Shown: positions 8,200 to 14,308 of the stretch, piece after piece
How the letters are laid out: the number at the start of each line of letters is the position of its first letter
How positions within the stretch are numbered: position 1 is the first letter of the stretch
Virus record (IMG/VR): IMGVR_UViG_3300044489_000068
Location: 1-38,477 of that record
Strand: one strand, 5' to 3'
Source of the DNA: a virus
Length of the DNA stretch: 38,477 nucleotides
Program-made: the position numbers and the translations under genes
The notes under the pieces: model-generated
What the model was told of the DNA's origin: nothing
Database searches by the model: none
The model's input: only the letters and a program-made list of their open reading frames with translations

Positions 8200-8249
8200 T
8201 TGCATAGCTGCAAAAAAGCCTTGCAATTTGGTTGCAGTGCTGCAACAAT
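8200..8249. promoter_or_regulatory. divergent immunity operators and promoters
   Basis: Two perfect dyads lie here: TTGCATAGCTGCAA (8200-8213) and TTGCAGTGCTGCAA (8232-8245). A lone half-site TTGCAA at 8221 is again 21 bases from the first. For the plus strand, TTGCAA (8221-8226) and AACAAT (8244-8249) are 17 bases apart and would start a transcript almost at the ATG at 8259. For the minus strand, TTGCAG and GATAAA fit the regulator at 8171. A repressor bound here would control both directions. Confidence 0.72.
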
Positions 8250-8258
8250 TTATGCGCC

Positions 8259-8480
8259 ATGGACAAATTATCCAGATACTTAAAGGAACAAGGTATTTCA
8301 GCGAGTAGGTTCGCAAGGGAACTTGGAATACAACCATCCACCCTTCTGCGAAATATCTCAGGGAAAACTGTTGTGAGCACTAAGCTGGCCTTAATGTACT
8401 CGCAAAAAACAGGAATTTCCTTGGAAGATCTCTTAAACGACAACGGTTCACTCCCCCATCCGGACGGGGCCTCTGGATAA
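8259..8480 (+). CDS. Cro/CI-like DNA-binding protein
   Basis: This 73-residue protein is mostly one helix-turn-helix domain (about 14-34: ASRFARELGIQPSTLLRNIS), with a short third part (ISLEDLLNDNG) typical of the XRE family. It is the size of Cro. It opens the rightward transcript and faces the 8171 regulator across shared operators. The ATG at 8259 has no ribosome site. The predicted transcript would begin about three bases before it, which suggests leaderless translation. An upstream TTG in frame at 8232 lies inside an operator and is unlikely. It probably competes for the TTGCA operators and sets the lytic/lysogenic choice. Confidence 0.78.
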   Translation: MDKLSRYLKEQGISASRFARELGIQPSTLLRNISGKTVVSTKLALMYSQKTGISLEDLLNDNGSLPHPDGASG

Positions 8481-8800
8481 GTCCGGGCATACCTCCCTCT
8501 CCTAAGGGTTGGCGTAGAGTCCCGCAAAGTAGGCTATGCTCACTCCGTCAGTGAGTATCCGAAGGGACAGCCGGAAACACGCTCCCAGGAATTTTGGTTT
8601 TCTTCGCCTGGGAGCACGAGGATGATGCGGGTTGGCCAAGTAGTAAGGCACCGGTCTCATAAGCCGGTGAGCGAGGGTGCAATTCCCTCACCCGCTCCCA
8701 ATAGTGTGTCCCTACCAGCCCAGGGACACAAACCCAAGGGGTGATGTCAAAACGGACTCTCATCATCCCCTGGGTTTCAATTAACCAGTAGGAGAACACA
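8481..8800 (+). other. structured non-coding region with four strong hairpins around a tRNA
   Basis: No gene is visible. Perfect or near-perfect stems lie at 8536-8544/8550-8558 (one G-T pair), 8581-8589/8607-8615 (GCTCCCAGG/CCTGGGAGC), 8705-8713/8722-8730 (TGTGTCCCT/AGGGACACA) and 8731-8746/8761-8776 (15 pairs with one bulge on each strand). The tRNA at 8626-8700 sits between the second and third. No stem has a T-run, so these look like RNA processing or leader structures rather than terminators. The last one ends 24 bases before the HNH start codon. Confidence 0.6.
8626..8700 (+). tRNA. tRNA with anticodon CAT (Met or lysidine-type Ile)
   Basis: A 75-base cloverleaf can be drawn. The acceptor is TGCGGGT/ACCCGCT (8626-8632/8690-8696), the D stem GCC/GGC, the anticodon stem CCGGT/GCCGG with loop CTCATAA (anticodon CAT at 8658-8660), the variable loop five bases, the T stem GAGGG/CCCTC and the T loop TGCAATT. 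The discriminator is C and CCA is encoded (8698-8700). Odd points are a T-T mismatch at pair 1:72, a D loop without GG, and a non-standard T loop. The 1:72 mismatch recalls initiator tRNA, but the anticodon stem lacks the three G-C pairs of tRNA-fMet. Confidence 0.75.
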
Positions 8801-9289
8801 ATGTCAGAGATGTGGCTTCCTATTCCGCATAATCCAGAATACTTAATTTCTGATATGGGGAGAATTTCTAGGGGCGGAAAACTTTTGAAGCCTTGCCTAA
8901 GTTCAAGGGGAAGATATTTCCAGATACACATCGGCTTAAAAGCTCGCTTTCTTATACATAGATTGGTTTTACAAACATTCATTGGAGACCCTAAACCAGG
9001 GTTTGAGTGCAACCACAAGGACGGGAATAAGCTGAACAATGCGTTGTCCAACCTTGAATGGGTGACTAGACGGGGAAATGTTCATCACGCTTTCTCGCTA
9101 GGACTTAGAAGCACTCCCACCTGTCAACTTCGTGGAGAGCAAAGCCCATCGGCACGCCTTAACGAAACCCAAGTATTAGAAATAAGAAGTTCTAAATCAA
9201 ACTTTGCAGTTTTATCAAGAAAATACAATGTTTCTAAATCCGCCATAGAGAGGGTTGTAAGAAGAAAAACCTGGAAACATATCCCATAA
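8801..9289 (+). CDS. NUMOD4-HNH homing endonuclease
   Basis: The 162-residue protein begins with a NUMOD4 module (EMWLPIPHNPEYLISDMGRI). An HNH nuclease core follows: His53 (FLIHRLV), Asn71-His72 (ECNHKDGNKLNN), Asn84 (LSNLEWVT). It ends in a helix-turn-helix-like repeat (about 118-158: SARLNETQVLEIR and LSRKYNVSKSAIERV) that should bind DNA. This order is typical of free-standing phage homing enzymes. A GGAG site precedes the ATG. The gene is visibly richer in A and T than its neighbours, in keeping with separate acquisition. It follows the hairpin/tRNA region, which may be its insertion target. Confidence 0.92.
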   Translation: MSEMWLPIPHNPEYLISDMGRISRGGKLLKPCLSSRGRYFQIHIGLKARFLIHRLVLQTFIGDPKPGFECNHKDGNKLNNALSNLEWVTRRGNVHHAFSLGLRSTPTCQLRGEQSPSARLNETQVLEIRSSKSNFAVLSRKYNVSKSAIERVVRRKTWKHIP

Positions 9290-9309
9290 ACTTCCAGTTA
9301 GGATTCAAC

Positions 9310-9372
9310 ATGTCATTACCCAGGACCACGGAAGCCGTTTCGATCTCCCTCCACGGGGGGCATCGGACATGA
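9310..9372 (+). CDS. possible 20-residue leader peptide
   Basis: An ATG six bases after an AGGA site opens a 20-codon frame (MSLPRTTEAVSISLHGGHRT). It ends inside the start codon of the next gene (overlap ATGA at 9369-9372). The coupling is suggestive of a small leader gene, but no relatives are known to me and the frame is short enough to be chance. Confidence 0.25.
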   Translation: MSLPRTTEAVSISLHGGHRT

Positions 9373-9569
9373 CCGGGAAGAAAGAGCACACCAAGAACTT
9401 CAAATGTGACGACGAGTTCCACCGGTTCCTGGCTGACCTGGTCATGAGCCTCCCCGATTACAACCTGAGCGAAATCATCCGGCAGTCTATTTTGATTGCC
9501 GCACCGTTCCTCAAAGAGCACCCCAGGTGCGCCAAAATGATAGGCATACCTCGGACTGATTGTCAGTAA
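9369..9569 (+). CDS. small ribbon-helix-helix-like protein
   Basis: This 66-residue protein has a short basic strand (KNFKCDDEF), a helix (HRFLADLVMSL), a turn and a second helix (LSEIIRQSILIAAPFL). That pattern is the Arc/MetJ ribbon-helix-helix fold. Such proteins are usually dimeric DNA-binding regulators, so an early-gene regulator is a reasonable guess. The ATG follows a GGGGGG stretch. The next gene begins 16 bases after its stop. The tail (HPRCAKMIGIPRTDCQ) carries two cysteines of unknown role. No target site can be assigned from the sequence. Confidence 0.6.
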   Translation: MTGKKEHTKNFKCDDEFHRFLADLVMSLPDYNLSEIIRQSILIAAPFLKEHPRCAKMIGIPRTDCQ

Positions 9570-9585
9570 TATGGAGGTAAGATTT

Positions 9586-9843
9586 ATGGATTACCAACAA
9601 TCGCTAACTCCCGTGTTTGACACCTGTCCGAAGGGTTGGGTTAATCCCTGCCTGGAAATTTGCACCAGAGACATCAGGACGTGCTGCTATTTCCGGCCAC
9701 GCGGACCCCAGCGCATCGCGCTCAAGTACAGAAGGGAGCTGTTCCGCTGCGACCGTTGCGGCGATACGAACGAGCGTAATTTCGAAGCGTCCTTGGTGCT
9801 GTGTGTCAAGTGCCAATCCGAGGTGCGGAAGGGTCGGCGGTAG
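9586..9843 (+). CDS. cysteine-rich zinc-binding protein
   Basis: The 85-residue product has nine cysteines. A CDRCGD...CVKC zinc ribbon fills the second half (about 54-77), and a looser set (CPKGWVNPCLEICTRDIRTCC) lies near the N-terminus. A GGAGGT site lies seven bases before the ATG at 9586, which argues against a start at 9571. It directly precedes the PAPS-reductase-like gene (8-base gap), so the two may work together. The cysteine set could bind zinc or an iron-sulfur cluster. No function is recognised. Confidence 0.6.
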   Translation: MDYQQSLTPVFDTCPKGWVNPCLEICTRDIRTCCYFRPRGPQRIALKYRRELFRCDRCGDTNERNFEASLVLCVKCQSEVRKGRR

Positions 9844-9851
9844 GAGAAGCA

Positions 9852-10700
9852 ATGCCTAGAGCACAGCAAATGTCCCTAACTCCCCTGCAAACGATGGTTG
9901 ATGAGGCCATCGATTTCATGCGGGCAAACGAGCCACCGGAAGGATATACCATGGCCGACTCGTTCGGCAAAGACAGTACGGTGCTTCTGGAGTTGGCGCG
10001 GATGGCTGGGGTTAGGTTTGTCCACATTCACAACCGCACTGGAATCGACCCGCCGGAACTGGTGGCCTTTGGGAAAAGGACCAGGCCAAACGTGATCTGG
10101 ATTCCGCCTCGCATGACCATGTGGGAGGGAATTAGGAAAAAGTTCCCTCCGACCATCCAACAGCGTTGGTGTTGTAGTGAACTCAAGAAACACAAGCTAT
10201 CAGGTCTGCCCACGTCAATATTGGTTGGTATCCGGACGGAAGAGTCGTGGAAGAGGAAAAGCAGGCCCAGGATTTCCAGTGTTCCCGCTGAACGAATTGC
10301 CCATTACAAGCCTATCTTCCACTGGAGTGAATGGCACGTGTGGGAATTCATTGAGTCGATGAACTTGCCTTATTGCCATCTTTACGATGAGGGGTTTGAC
10401 CGACTCGGATGCTGTGTATGTCCCATGATTACGAGTTCAAGTATGGCAAAGGTGAACCAACACCGTAAGCGTTGGCCTGGGTTCTATAAAGCGTTCGAAC
10501 ATGCTGTGACGTGGTGGTTCTGGAATAAGGCCTGGTGGGACAGGTTTGTCTGGAAGCGCCCCGAGCGGTTCCTAGATGCTTGGTATCGGAGCTTCAAAAC
10601 TGAATCGTCCAACAGCAGAACACAGTTAGCGGTGGAGTTGGACCACCACGGAAGTCAGTTGAGCTTCCTGAATGGGGCGCAGAATAGGAGGTTGTCATGA
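9852..10700 (+). CDS. PAPS-reductase-like / ATP-pyrophosphatase family enzyme
   Basis: This 282-residue protein has the PP-loop SFGKDS (37-42) of the adenine-nucleotide alpha-hydrolase superfamily. It also has Arg105-Trp-Cys107-Cys108 (RWCCSELKKHK) and a late cysteine group GCCVCPM (187-192), as in phage PAPS-reductase-like and DndC-like proteins. DndC members use such cysteines for an iron-sulfur cluster in DNA phosphorothioation, while PAPS reductases reduce sulfate esters. The chosen ATG follows AGGAGA, and an earlier start would overlap the previous gene. A C5-cytosine methyltransferase lies three genes on, so a part in DNA modification or defence evasion is possible but not shown. Confidence 0.85.
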   Translation: MPRAQQMSLTPLQTMVDEAIDFMRANEPPEGYTMADSFGKDSTVLLELARMAGVRFVHIHNRTGIDPPELVAFGKRTRPNVIWIPPRMTMWEGIRKKFPPTIQQRWCCSELKKHKLSGLPTSILVGIRTEESWKRKSRPRISSVPAERIAHYKPIFHWSEWHVWEFIESMNLPYCHLYDEGFDRLGCCVCPMITSSSMAKVNQHRKRWPGFYKAFEHAVTWWFWNKAWWDRFVWKRPERFLDAWYRSFKTESSNSRTQLAVELDHHGSQLSFLNGAQNRRLS

Positions 10701-10801
10701 CATGGGTTGCTTTCATCTTCGGCATACTGGTGGGTGTCGCTGCGGCATTCATAGCGATTGTAGTGACCTTGTGGCGTGTTGAAAGGGGATGGCGGCCATG
10801 A
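10697..10801 (+). CDS. 34-residue single-span membrane protein
   Basis: The start overlaps the previous stop as ATGA. The product is one hydrophobic helix (WVAFIFGILVGVAAAFIAIV) with a short basic tail (WRVERGWRP), giving an N-out, C-in membrane peptide by the positive-inside rule. It is preceded by AGGAGG ten bases upstream (10686-10691). It ends in another ATGA overlap with a second tiny membrane gene, so the two are probably made together. Function unknown. Confidence 0.55.
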   Translation: MTWVAFIFGILVGVAAAFIAIVVTLWRVERGWRP

Positions 10802-10911
10802 TCGACTTAATCAAGGACAACCACATGCTGGTGCTGGCGGTTTTGCTGGGCATAGGGTTCTACATCCCGCTTCGGGAGATTTGGAAGCACTGGAAGGAGC
10901 GCGACTGGTGA
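10798..10911 (+). CDS. 37-residue single-span membrane protein
   Basis: This tiny gene begins in an ATGA overlap and has one hydrophobic stretch (MLVLAVLLGIGFYIPL), followed by a basic, Trp-rich tail (REIWKHWKERDW). Its TGA is followed at once by the GTG start of the cytosine methyltransferase (TGATGTG), so it may drive translation of that gene. Paired small membrane proteins of this kind are common in phage early regions. No function is recognised. Confidence 0.55.
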   Translation: MIDLIKDNHMLVLAVLLGIGFYIPLREIWKHWKERDW

Positions 10912-10912
10912 T

Positions 10913-11833
10913 GTGAACCACCTGGACCTGTTCACTGGTATCGGAGGCTTCAGCCTAGCGGCATATGAGGTGTGGGGTGACGAACACGCAATTGTCAGCT
11001 TTTGCGAAATCGACAGACGATGCAGGGAGTTCCTCTCAAGGACATGGCCCGGAGTCCCGTGTTGGGATGACATCAAAACACTCGATGCTACAAAATGGAT
11101 CGGAACAGTTGACTTGCTTTCAGCGGGGGTTCCTTGTCAGCCGGCATCTAGAGCAGGCAAGCAAAAAGGCGAAGAGGACGACCGCTGGCTCTGGCCGGAA
11201 GCTCTGCGGATTGTTGAAGAGTGTAAGCCCACTTGGGTGTTGTTTGAGAACCCTCCTGGGGTACAAGACGTGGGACTCGACGGAATACTCGCTGAGTTGG
11301 AAGGCAAAGGCTACGAAATCGGGATACTTGATATTCCGGCTTGTGCCGTCGATGCGCCGCACATCAGGAGCAGATTGTGGATCGTGGGGTACTCCGAGAG
11401 CAGTACGAGGAGGGTATTGCAGCAACATGAACGATCCGGAAAATCCGATATTGACGCTAGAGGGTCAACTGAGGGTGGCGTGGCCGACACCCGATACCAA
11501 CAATCGAGGTGGACCACAGAATCCGAACGATGCAAAAGCTCAGGGACATTCCGTGCGCCTTCAAGACTATGTTGGGACTCCCACCTCTGGCTGCCTTGCG
11601 CTGACGGAAAAGTTCGCCGTGCGCCTGATGATACTCTCGGCCTGGCTCATGGGCTACCCATGGAACTACTTGAGGCACTGGGAACGGAAGGGCGACAAAC
11701 ACCGGAAGACTGCGAACCATCAAGAAGCCTCCTGGGGGCATTAGGAAACAGCATTGTCCCCCAGGTTGCGGTTGAGATTATGATGGCCATCAAAGCGGCA
11801 ATGAGTACGGGGATAAAGGACGGTCATGACTAA
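10913..11833 (+). CDS. C5-cytosine DNA methyltransferase
   Basis: This 306-residue enzyme has motif I DLFTGIGGFS (5-14), motif IV GVPCQP with catalytic Cys75, motif VI ENP (112-114), motif VIII RSRLW (152-156) and motif X GNSIVPQVA (279-287). The target-recognition part (about 160-270) carries CADGKVRRAPDDTLGLAHGLP, a form seen in other phage enzymes. The GTG start has no close ribosome site and probably relies on coupling to the preceding gene. Motif I begins five residues in, so the start cannot be much later. It would methylate phage DNA to evade host restriction. A second long frame runs through the same DNA. Confidence 0.95.
   Translation: MNHLDLFTGIGGFSLAAYEVWGDEHAIVSFCEIDRRCREFLSRTWPGVPCWDDIKTLDATKWIGTVDLLSAGVPCQPASRAGKQKGEEDDRWLWPEALRIVEECKPTWVLFENPPGVQDVGLDGILAELEGKGYEIGILDIPACAVDAPHIRSRLWIVGYSESSTRRVLQQHERSGKSDIDARGSTEGGVADTRYQQSRWTTESERCKSSGTFRAPSRLCWDSHLWLPCADGKVRRAPDDTLGLAHGLPMELLEALGTEGRQTPEDCEPSRSLLGALGNSIVPQVAVEIMMAIKAAMSTGIKDGHD
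10965..11744 (+). other. overlapping +1-frame open reading frame with methyltransferase-like motifs
   Basis: Inside the C5 methyltransferase gene the +1 frame stays open for 259 codons. Its text contains LRTLLGYKTW, SLSWKAKATKSGYLIF, SWGTPRA, AWPTPDTNNRGG and AWLMGYPWNYL. I know these phrase types from the C-terminal parts of other phage proteins annotated as DNA methylases. The same bases give VADTRYQQSR and LGLAHGLPMELL in the main frame. No strong ribosome site precedes the ATG at 10965. It may be a real overprinted gene, a relic of an ancestral frameshift, or a mutual shadow. Confidence 0.3.
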
Positions 11834-12158
11834 AGTCGAGTACTGCCAAAAGCGTATAGAAAAGCTCGGAGATCGAATAGCGACTAGAGATGACCTGTTC
11901 GATGCGTACAAGGCGATGCTGGTTCGCTCAGCAGAGTCCATGTCTATACTGGACAGATCAGGTCCATACGATCATGTCAATTATTGTTGGGAGCCAAAGT
12001 TCCTCTATTACATTGCAAGGGATGTGTTCCATTTCTTTAATGATAAGGAAATCCATTGTGTTCGACTAGAAAACGGCAGGATTCTCATGGACCAGCACCA
12101 GGCTGGAAAGTGTCCGTATTACGAATACCCAGACAAAGGGGGATGCAGTGACGGCTGA
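11826..12158 (+). CDS. hypothetical protein
   Basis: This 110-residue acidic-to-neutral protein has no motif I recognise. An N-terminal helical region (about 1-45: YCQKRIEKLGDRIATRDDLF) is followed by an aromatic middle (WEPKFLYYIARDVFHFFND) and a beta-like end (CVRLENGRILMDQ). The ATG follows AAGGA and overlaps the methyltransferase stop by eight bases. The 3' end overlaps the GTG of the next gene by eleven bases. Its place in the early operon suggests an accessory role in host takeover or DNA metabolism. Confidence 0.6.
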   Translation: MTKVEYCQKRIEKLGDRIATRDDLFDAYKAMLVRSAESMSILDRSGPYDHVNYCWEPKFLYYIARDVFHFFNDKEIHCVRLENGRILMDQHQAGKCPYYEYPDKGGCSDG

Positions 12159-12681
12159 ACCGGCGATTAAAATAATGTCGTGCAGGCTATGTGGTTCCGA
12201 ACTCGAAGAGGGATATCACCTGGAAGTGTGTGAGCTTTGCATGGGTGGAAGAAGCTCCTTTGAGTTACCTCCTACTTACCCTGCCAAGCCAGCCTACCGA
12301 GGCAAGAAAACAAAACCCGACAAGTGCTCAAAGTGCGGGAAGGGGACGGACGAAACGGATTTTTATGCCTCTGAGGTCTATGTCTGTAAGCCATGCCACC
12401 TTGCCAAGAGCAAAGCGAATAAGGCAAAGCAGAAAAAGCTGTGGACGTCTGTGAAAGAAACCCATACGATACCCGTCAATGGCCCCGTAACGACGAACGA
12501 CACTACTACCCTCCAGCAACACGTCATTCAATTGGATTTCAGAAAATGTCCCTGGGCCCTTGATTGGTTCCGGGAGCAGTTTGTTGAAAAGCACATCTCG
12601 GTGCTGGGGATCGCCAGGAAGGTGCCATCCGAGTGGCTTAAGGAACGAATGTTAAGAGAAATGTCCCAAGGGACACATTAG
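12148..12681 (+). CDS. double zinc-ribbon hypothetical protein
   Basis: The 177-residue protein has two zinc-binding regions. Residues 12-31 hold CRLCGSE and CELC, and residues 60-83 hold CSKCGKGTDETDF and CKPC, so two CxxC...CxxC ribbons. A Lys-rich linker (AKSKANKAKQKK) follows, then a helical C-terminal part (about 125-175). The start is GTG after GGGGG. The ribbons and basic linker suggest nucleic-acid binding. The second ribbon resembles those of phage HNH-type and late-control proteins, but no nuclease residues are visible. Confidence 0.65.
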   Translation: MTAEPAIKIMSCRLCGSELEEGYHLEVCELCMGGRSSFELPPTYPAKPAYRGKKTKPDKCSKCGKGTDETDFYASEVYVCKPCHLAKSKANKAKQKKLWTSVKETHTIPVNGPVTTNDTTTLQQHVIQLDFRKCPWALDWFREQFVEKHISVLGIARKVPSEWLKERMLREMSQGTH

Positions 12682-12706
12682 GGACATTGGGTAGAGGGGT
12701 GGTTTT

Positions 12707-13186
12707 ATGAGGGCTTCAGCGTTTGGGCATAGTGTTCCAAGAAAAAACCGAGAAAAATACAATCTTTACAAAACTTGGACCAAAATGATCGACAGGTGCT
12801 TTAATCCCCAAAATCCCCAATTCAAAAATTATGGTGGAAGGGGAATTTTTGTGTGTGCGAGGTGGATTAATAGTTTTTCTAATTTTTTTAAAGATATGGG
12901 GAACAAACCAGAACCCAACTCAACAAATAAACACCGCAAATACAGTATTCATCGAATAAATAACGATGGGTGGTATAGTCCAGATAATTGCAAGTGGGCT
13001 GATTCGGCAGAACAAAGTAGGAATAGAAGAAAACCCAATAGAAACAAGAAATGTCCATCATTCGAGGAGTTTGTTGAGTCTGTAAAGAGAGAAGATGAAG
13101 CCCTTTCCAGAATCTTGTATGGCATGCGTGAAATATCTGATCGAGTTGCCAGGTTGGAATTAATAATAGATGCAAAAACCCTTTAA
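12707..13186 (+). CDS. HNH-like phage endonuclease (GGRGI/SIHRINNDG family)
   Basis: The 159-residue protein matches a family of phage insert proteins. It has a YKTWTKMIDRCFNP opening, NYGGRGIFVCARW, NFFKDMG, and the metal-site-like YSIHRINNDGWYSPDNCKWA (about 85-105), where His and the Asn-Asp pair replace a standard HNH core. A coiled-coil tail follows (about 122-157). The gene is clearly richer in A and T than both neighbours and sits tightly between them, with a 17-base overlap with the VRR-NUC gene. This points to a mobile endonuclease gene. The ATG follows GAGGGG. Confidence 0.75.
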   Translation: MRASAFGHSVPRKNREKYNLYKTWTKMIDRCFNPQNPQFKNYGGRGIFVCARWINSFSNFFKDMGNKPEPNSTNKHRKYSIHRINNDGWYSPDNCKWADSAEQSRNRRKPNRNKKCPSFEEFVESVKREDEALSRILYGMREISDRVARLELIIDAKTL

Positions 13187-13517
13187 ATTTTCGAAGCGTA
13201 ATCAGAATCGGGAAAGTGAGTTCAAGCAAGCTGCACGCAGGTGGATCAAGTTGGCTTACGGTCAACACGCCTTCTGTCTTCCGATTGCCGGCGGACCCTA
13301 CCAGCGGGCTGGGAGTCCTGATGATGTGTGGTCGATACGTGGCCTTGCCGTGTTCATCGAATGGAAGGCGCCAGGAGGAAGAGTGGGGCCAAGGCAAGCG
13401 GAAGTCATATCAGAGATCCGGGCTGCCGGTGGCCGCGCCGGCGTGGTGTCGAGTTGGGAAGAACTGAAGGCGTTGTTGGAAGGAATTGAGACGGTGCAGA
13501 AGGGGATGGAGTTGTGA
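13170..13517 (+). CDS. VRR-NUC domain nuclease
   Basis: This 115-residue protein is a stand-alone VRR-NUC fold. The core GSPDDVWSIRGLAVFIEWKAP places Asp51, Glu64 and Lys66 as the PD-(D/E)XK metal and catalytic residues, followed by GPRQAEVI with Gln76. Stand-alone VRR-NUC proteins are frequent in phage replication modules and are thought to cut branched DNA. It overlaps the replication initiator start (GTGA at 13514-13517), so it is co-translated with it. That fits a role in resolving replication or recombination intermediates. The substrate is inferred from family members. Confidence 0.9.
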   Translation: MQKPFKFSKRNQNRESEFKQAARRWIKLAYGQHAFCLPIAGGPYQRAGSPDDVWSIRGLAVFIEWKAPGGRVGPRQAEVISEIRAAGGRAGVVSSWEELKALLEGIETVQKGMEL

Positions 13518-14308
13518 GGGCACGAAACATTAAGCCTGGGTTTTTCAAAAATGAAGAATTGGCCGAATGTGATCCGTTGGCAAGGATACTTTTTGCTGGC
13601 CTATGGTGCATGGCAGACAGGGAAGGAAGGCTGGAGGATAGGCCAAAACGAATCAAGGCCGAGATCTTGCCATATGACAATTGCAATATAGACAAATTAC
13701 TTTCACAACTTGAAACCCATCAGTTCATAAACCGATATTCTGTGGGTGATCGAAAATACATTAATATCCCAGCATTTAAACAGCACCAGCACATACACAT
13801 TAAAGAATTGGAAAGTTTGATTCCAGCACCGGGCCAGTCCGGTGCTAGAACCGACCAAGACATAAATGGTACCGACCCAAAACGCCTGAAAGCTTTAATC
13901 CCCATACTGAAAGCAGAGAGTGTTCCTAGCGGAACATTGTCGGGCAACGGCGAAGACGCCGCACCCGACACCGCACCCCTTGAACGCATCCCATATGCTG
14001 AAATCATTGGATATTTAAACCAAAAAACAGGCAAATCCTTCGATCCTCGAAGCAAGGAAACACGGAAACACATTCATGCCAGGTGGAACTCAGGATTCAG
14101 AGTTGACCAGTTCAAAAAGGTCATAGACAGAAAGGCAGAGGTGTGGGGGATAGACCCCAAGATGGTGGACTACCTCAGACCGCAAACCCTATTCGGCACA
14201 AAGTTTGAGGCATATCTCAACGAGTCGTCAACCGCGCCAAGTGGTGAGGATTGGGCAACCAGAAAGGAACGAGAGCTTGCAGCCAAAGGAATTACAATCG
14301 TTCCTTAA
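13514..14308 (+). CDS. phage replication initiator / replisome organiser
   Basis: The 264-residue protein has an N-terminal winged-helix-like domain (about 1-95: GFFKNEELAECDPLARILFAGLWCMADREGR). A variable linker (about 105-155) follows, then the conserved phage C-terminal domain YAEIIGYLNQKTGKSFDP...DYLRPQTLFG...FEAYLN (158-236). Related proteins bind the phage origin and recruit the replicative helicase or its loader. The start is GTG, overlapping the VRR-NUC stop. The linker-coding DNA holds three perfect inverted repeats, the position of oriLambda within gene O. The next gene probably supplies a partner. Confidence 0.88.
   Translation: MRARNIKPGFFKNEELAECDPLARILFAGLWCMADREGRLEDRPKRIKAEILPYDNCNIDKLLSQLETHQFINRYSVGDRKYINIPAFKQHQHIHIKELESLIPAPGQSGARTDQDINGTDPKRLKALIPILKAESVPSGTLSGNGEDAAPDTAPLERIPYAEIIGYLNQKTGKSFDPRSKETRKHIHARWNSGFRVDQFKKVIDRKAEVWGIDPKMVDYLRPQTLFGTKFEAYLNESSTAPSGEDWATRKERELAAKGITIVP
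13825..13970. other. candidate replication origin inside the initiator gene
   Basis: Three perfect inverted repeats cluster here. AGCACCGG/CCGGTGCT lies at 13825-13832/13839-13846 and TGTTCC/GGAACA at 13921-13926/13931-13936. TGTCGGG/CCCGACA (13938-13944/13964-13970) encloses GGCG/CGCC (13949-13952/13957-13960). They fall in the variable linker between the two conserved domains, where lambda-type origins lie. They are palindromes, not direct iterons, and no clear AT-rich unwinding element is adjacent. Confidence 0.4.

Noticed and set aside
8168-8527. Minus-strand 119-codon frame over the Cro-like gene
   Set aside because: It crosses the operators and antisense to a clear helix-turn-helix gene; no ribosome site.
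8501-8587. Possible second tRNA ending in CGCTCCCA before the CAT tRNA
   Set aside because: No T-arm or anticodon arm can be formed. The segment makes other hairpins instead.
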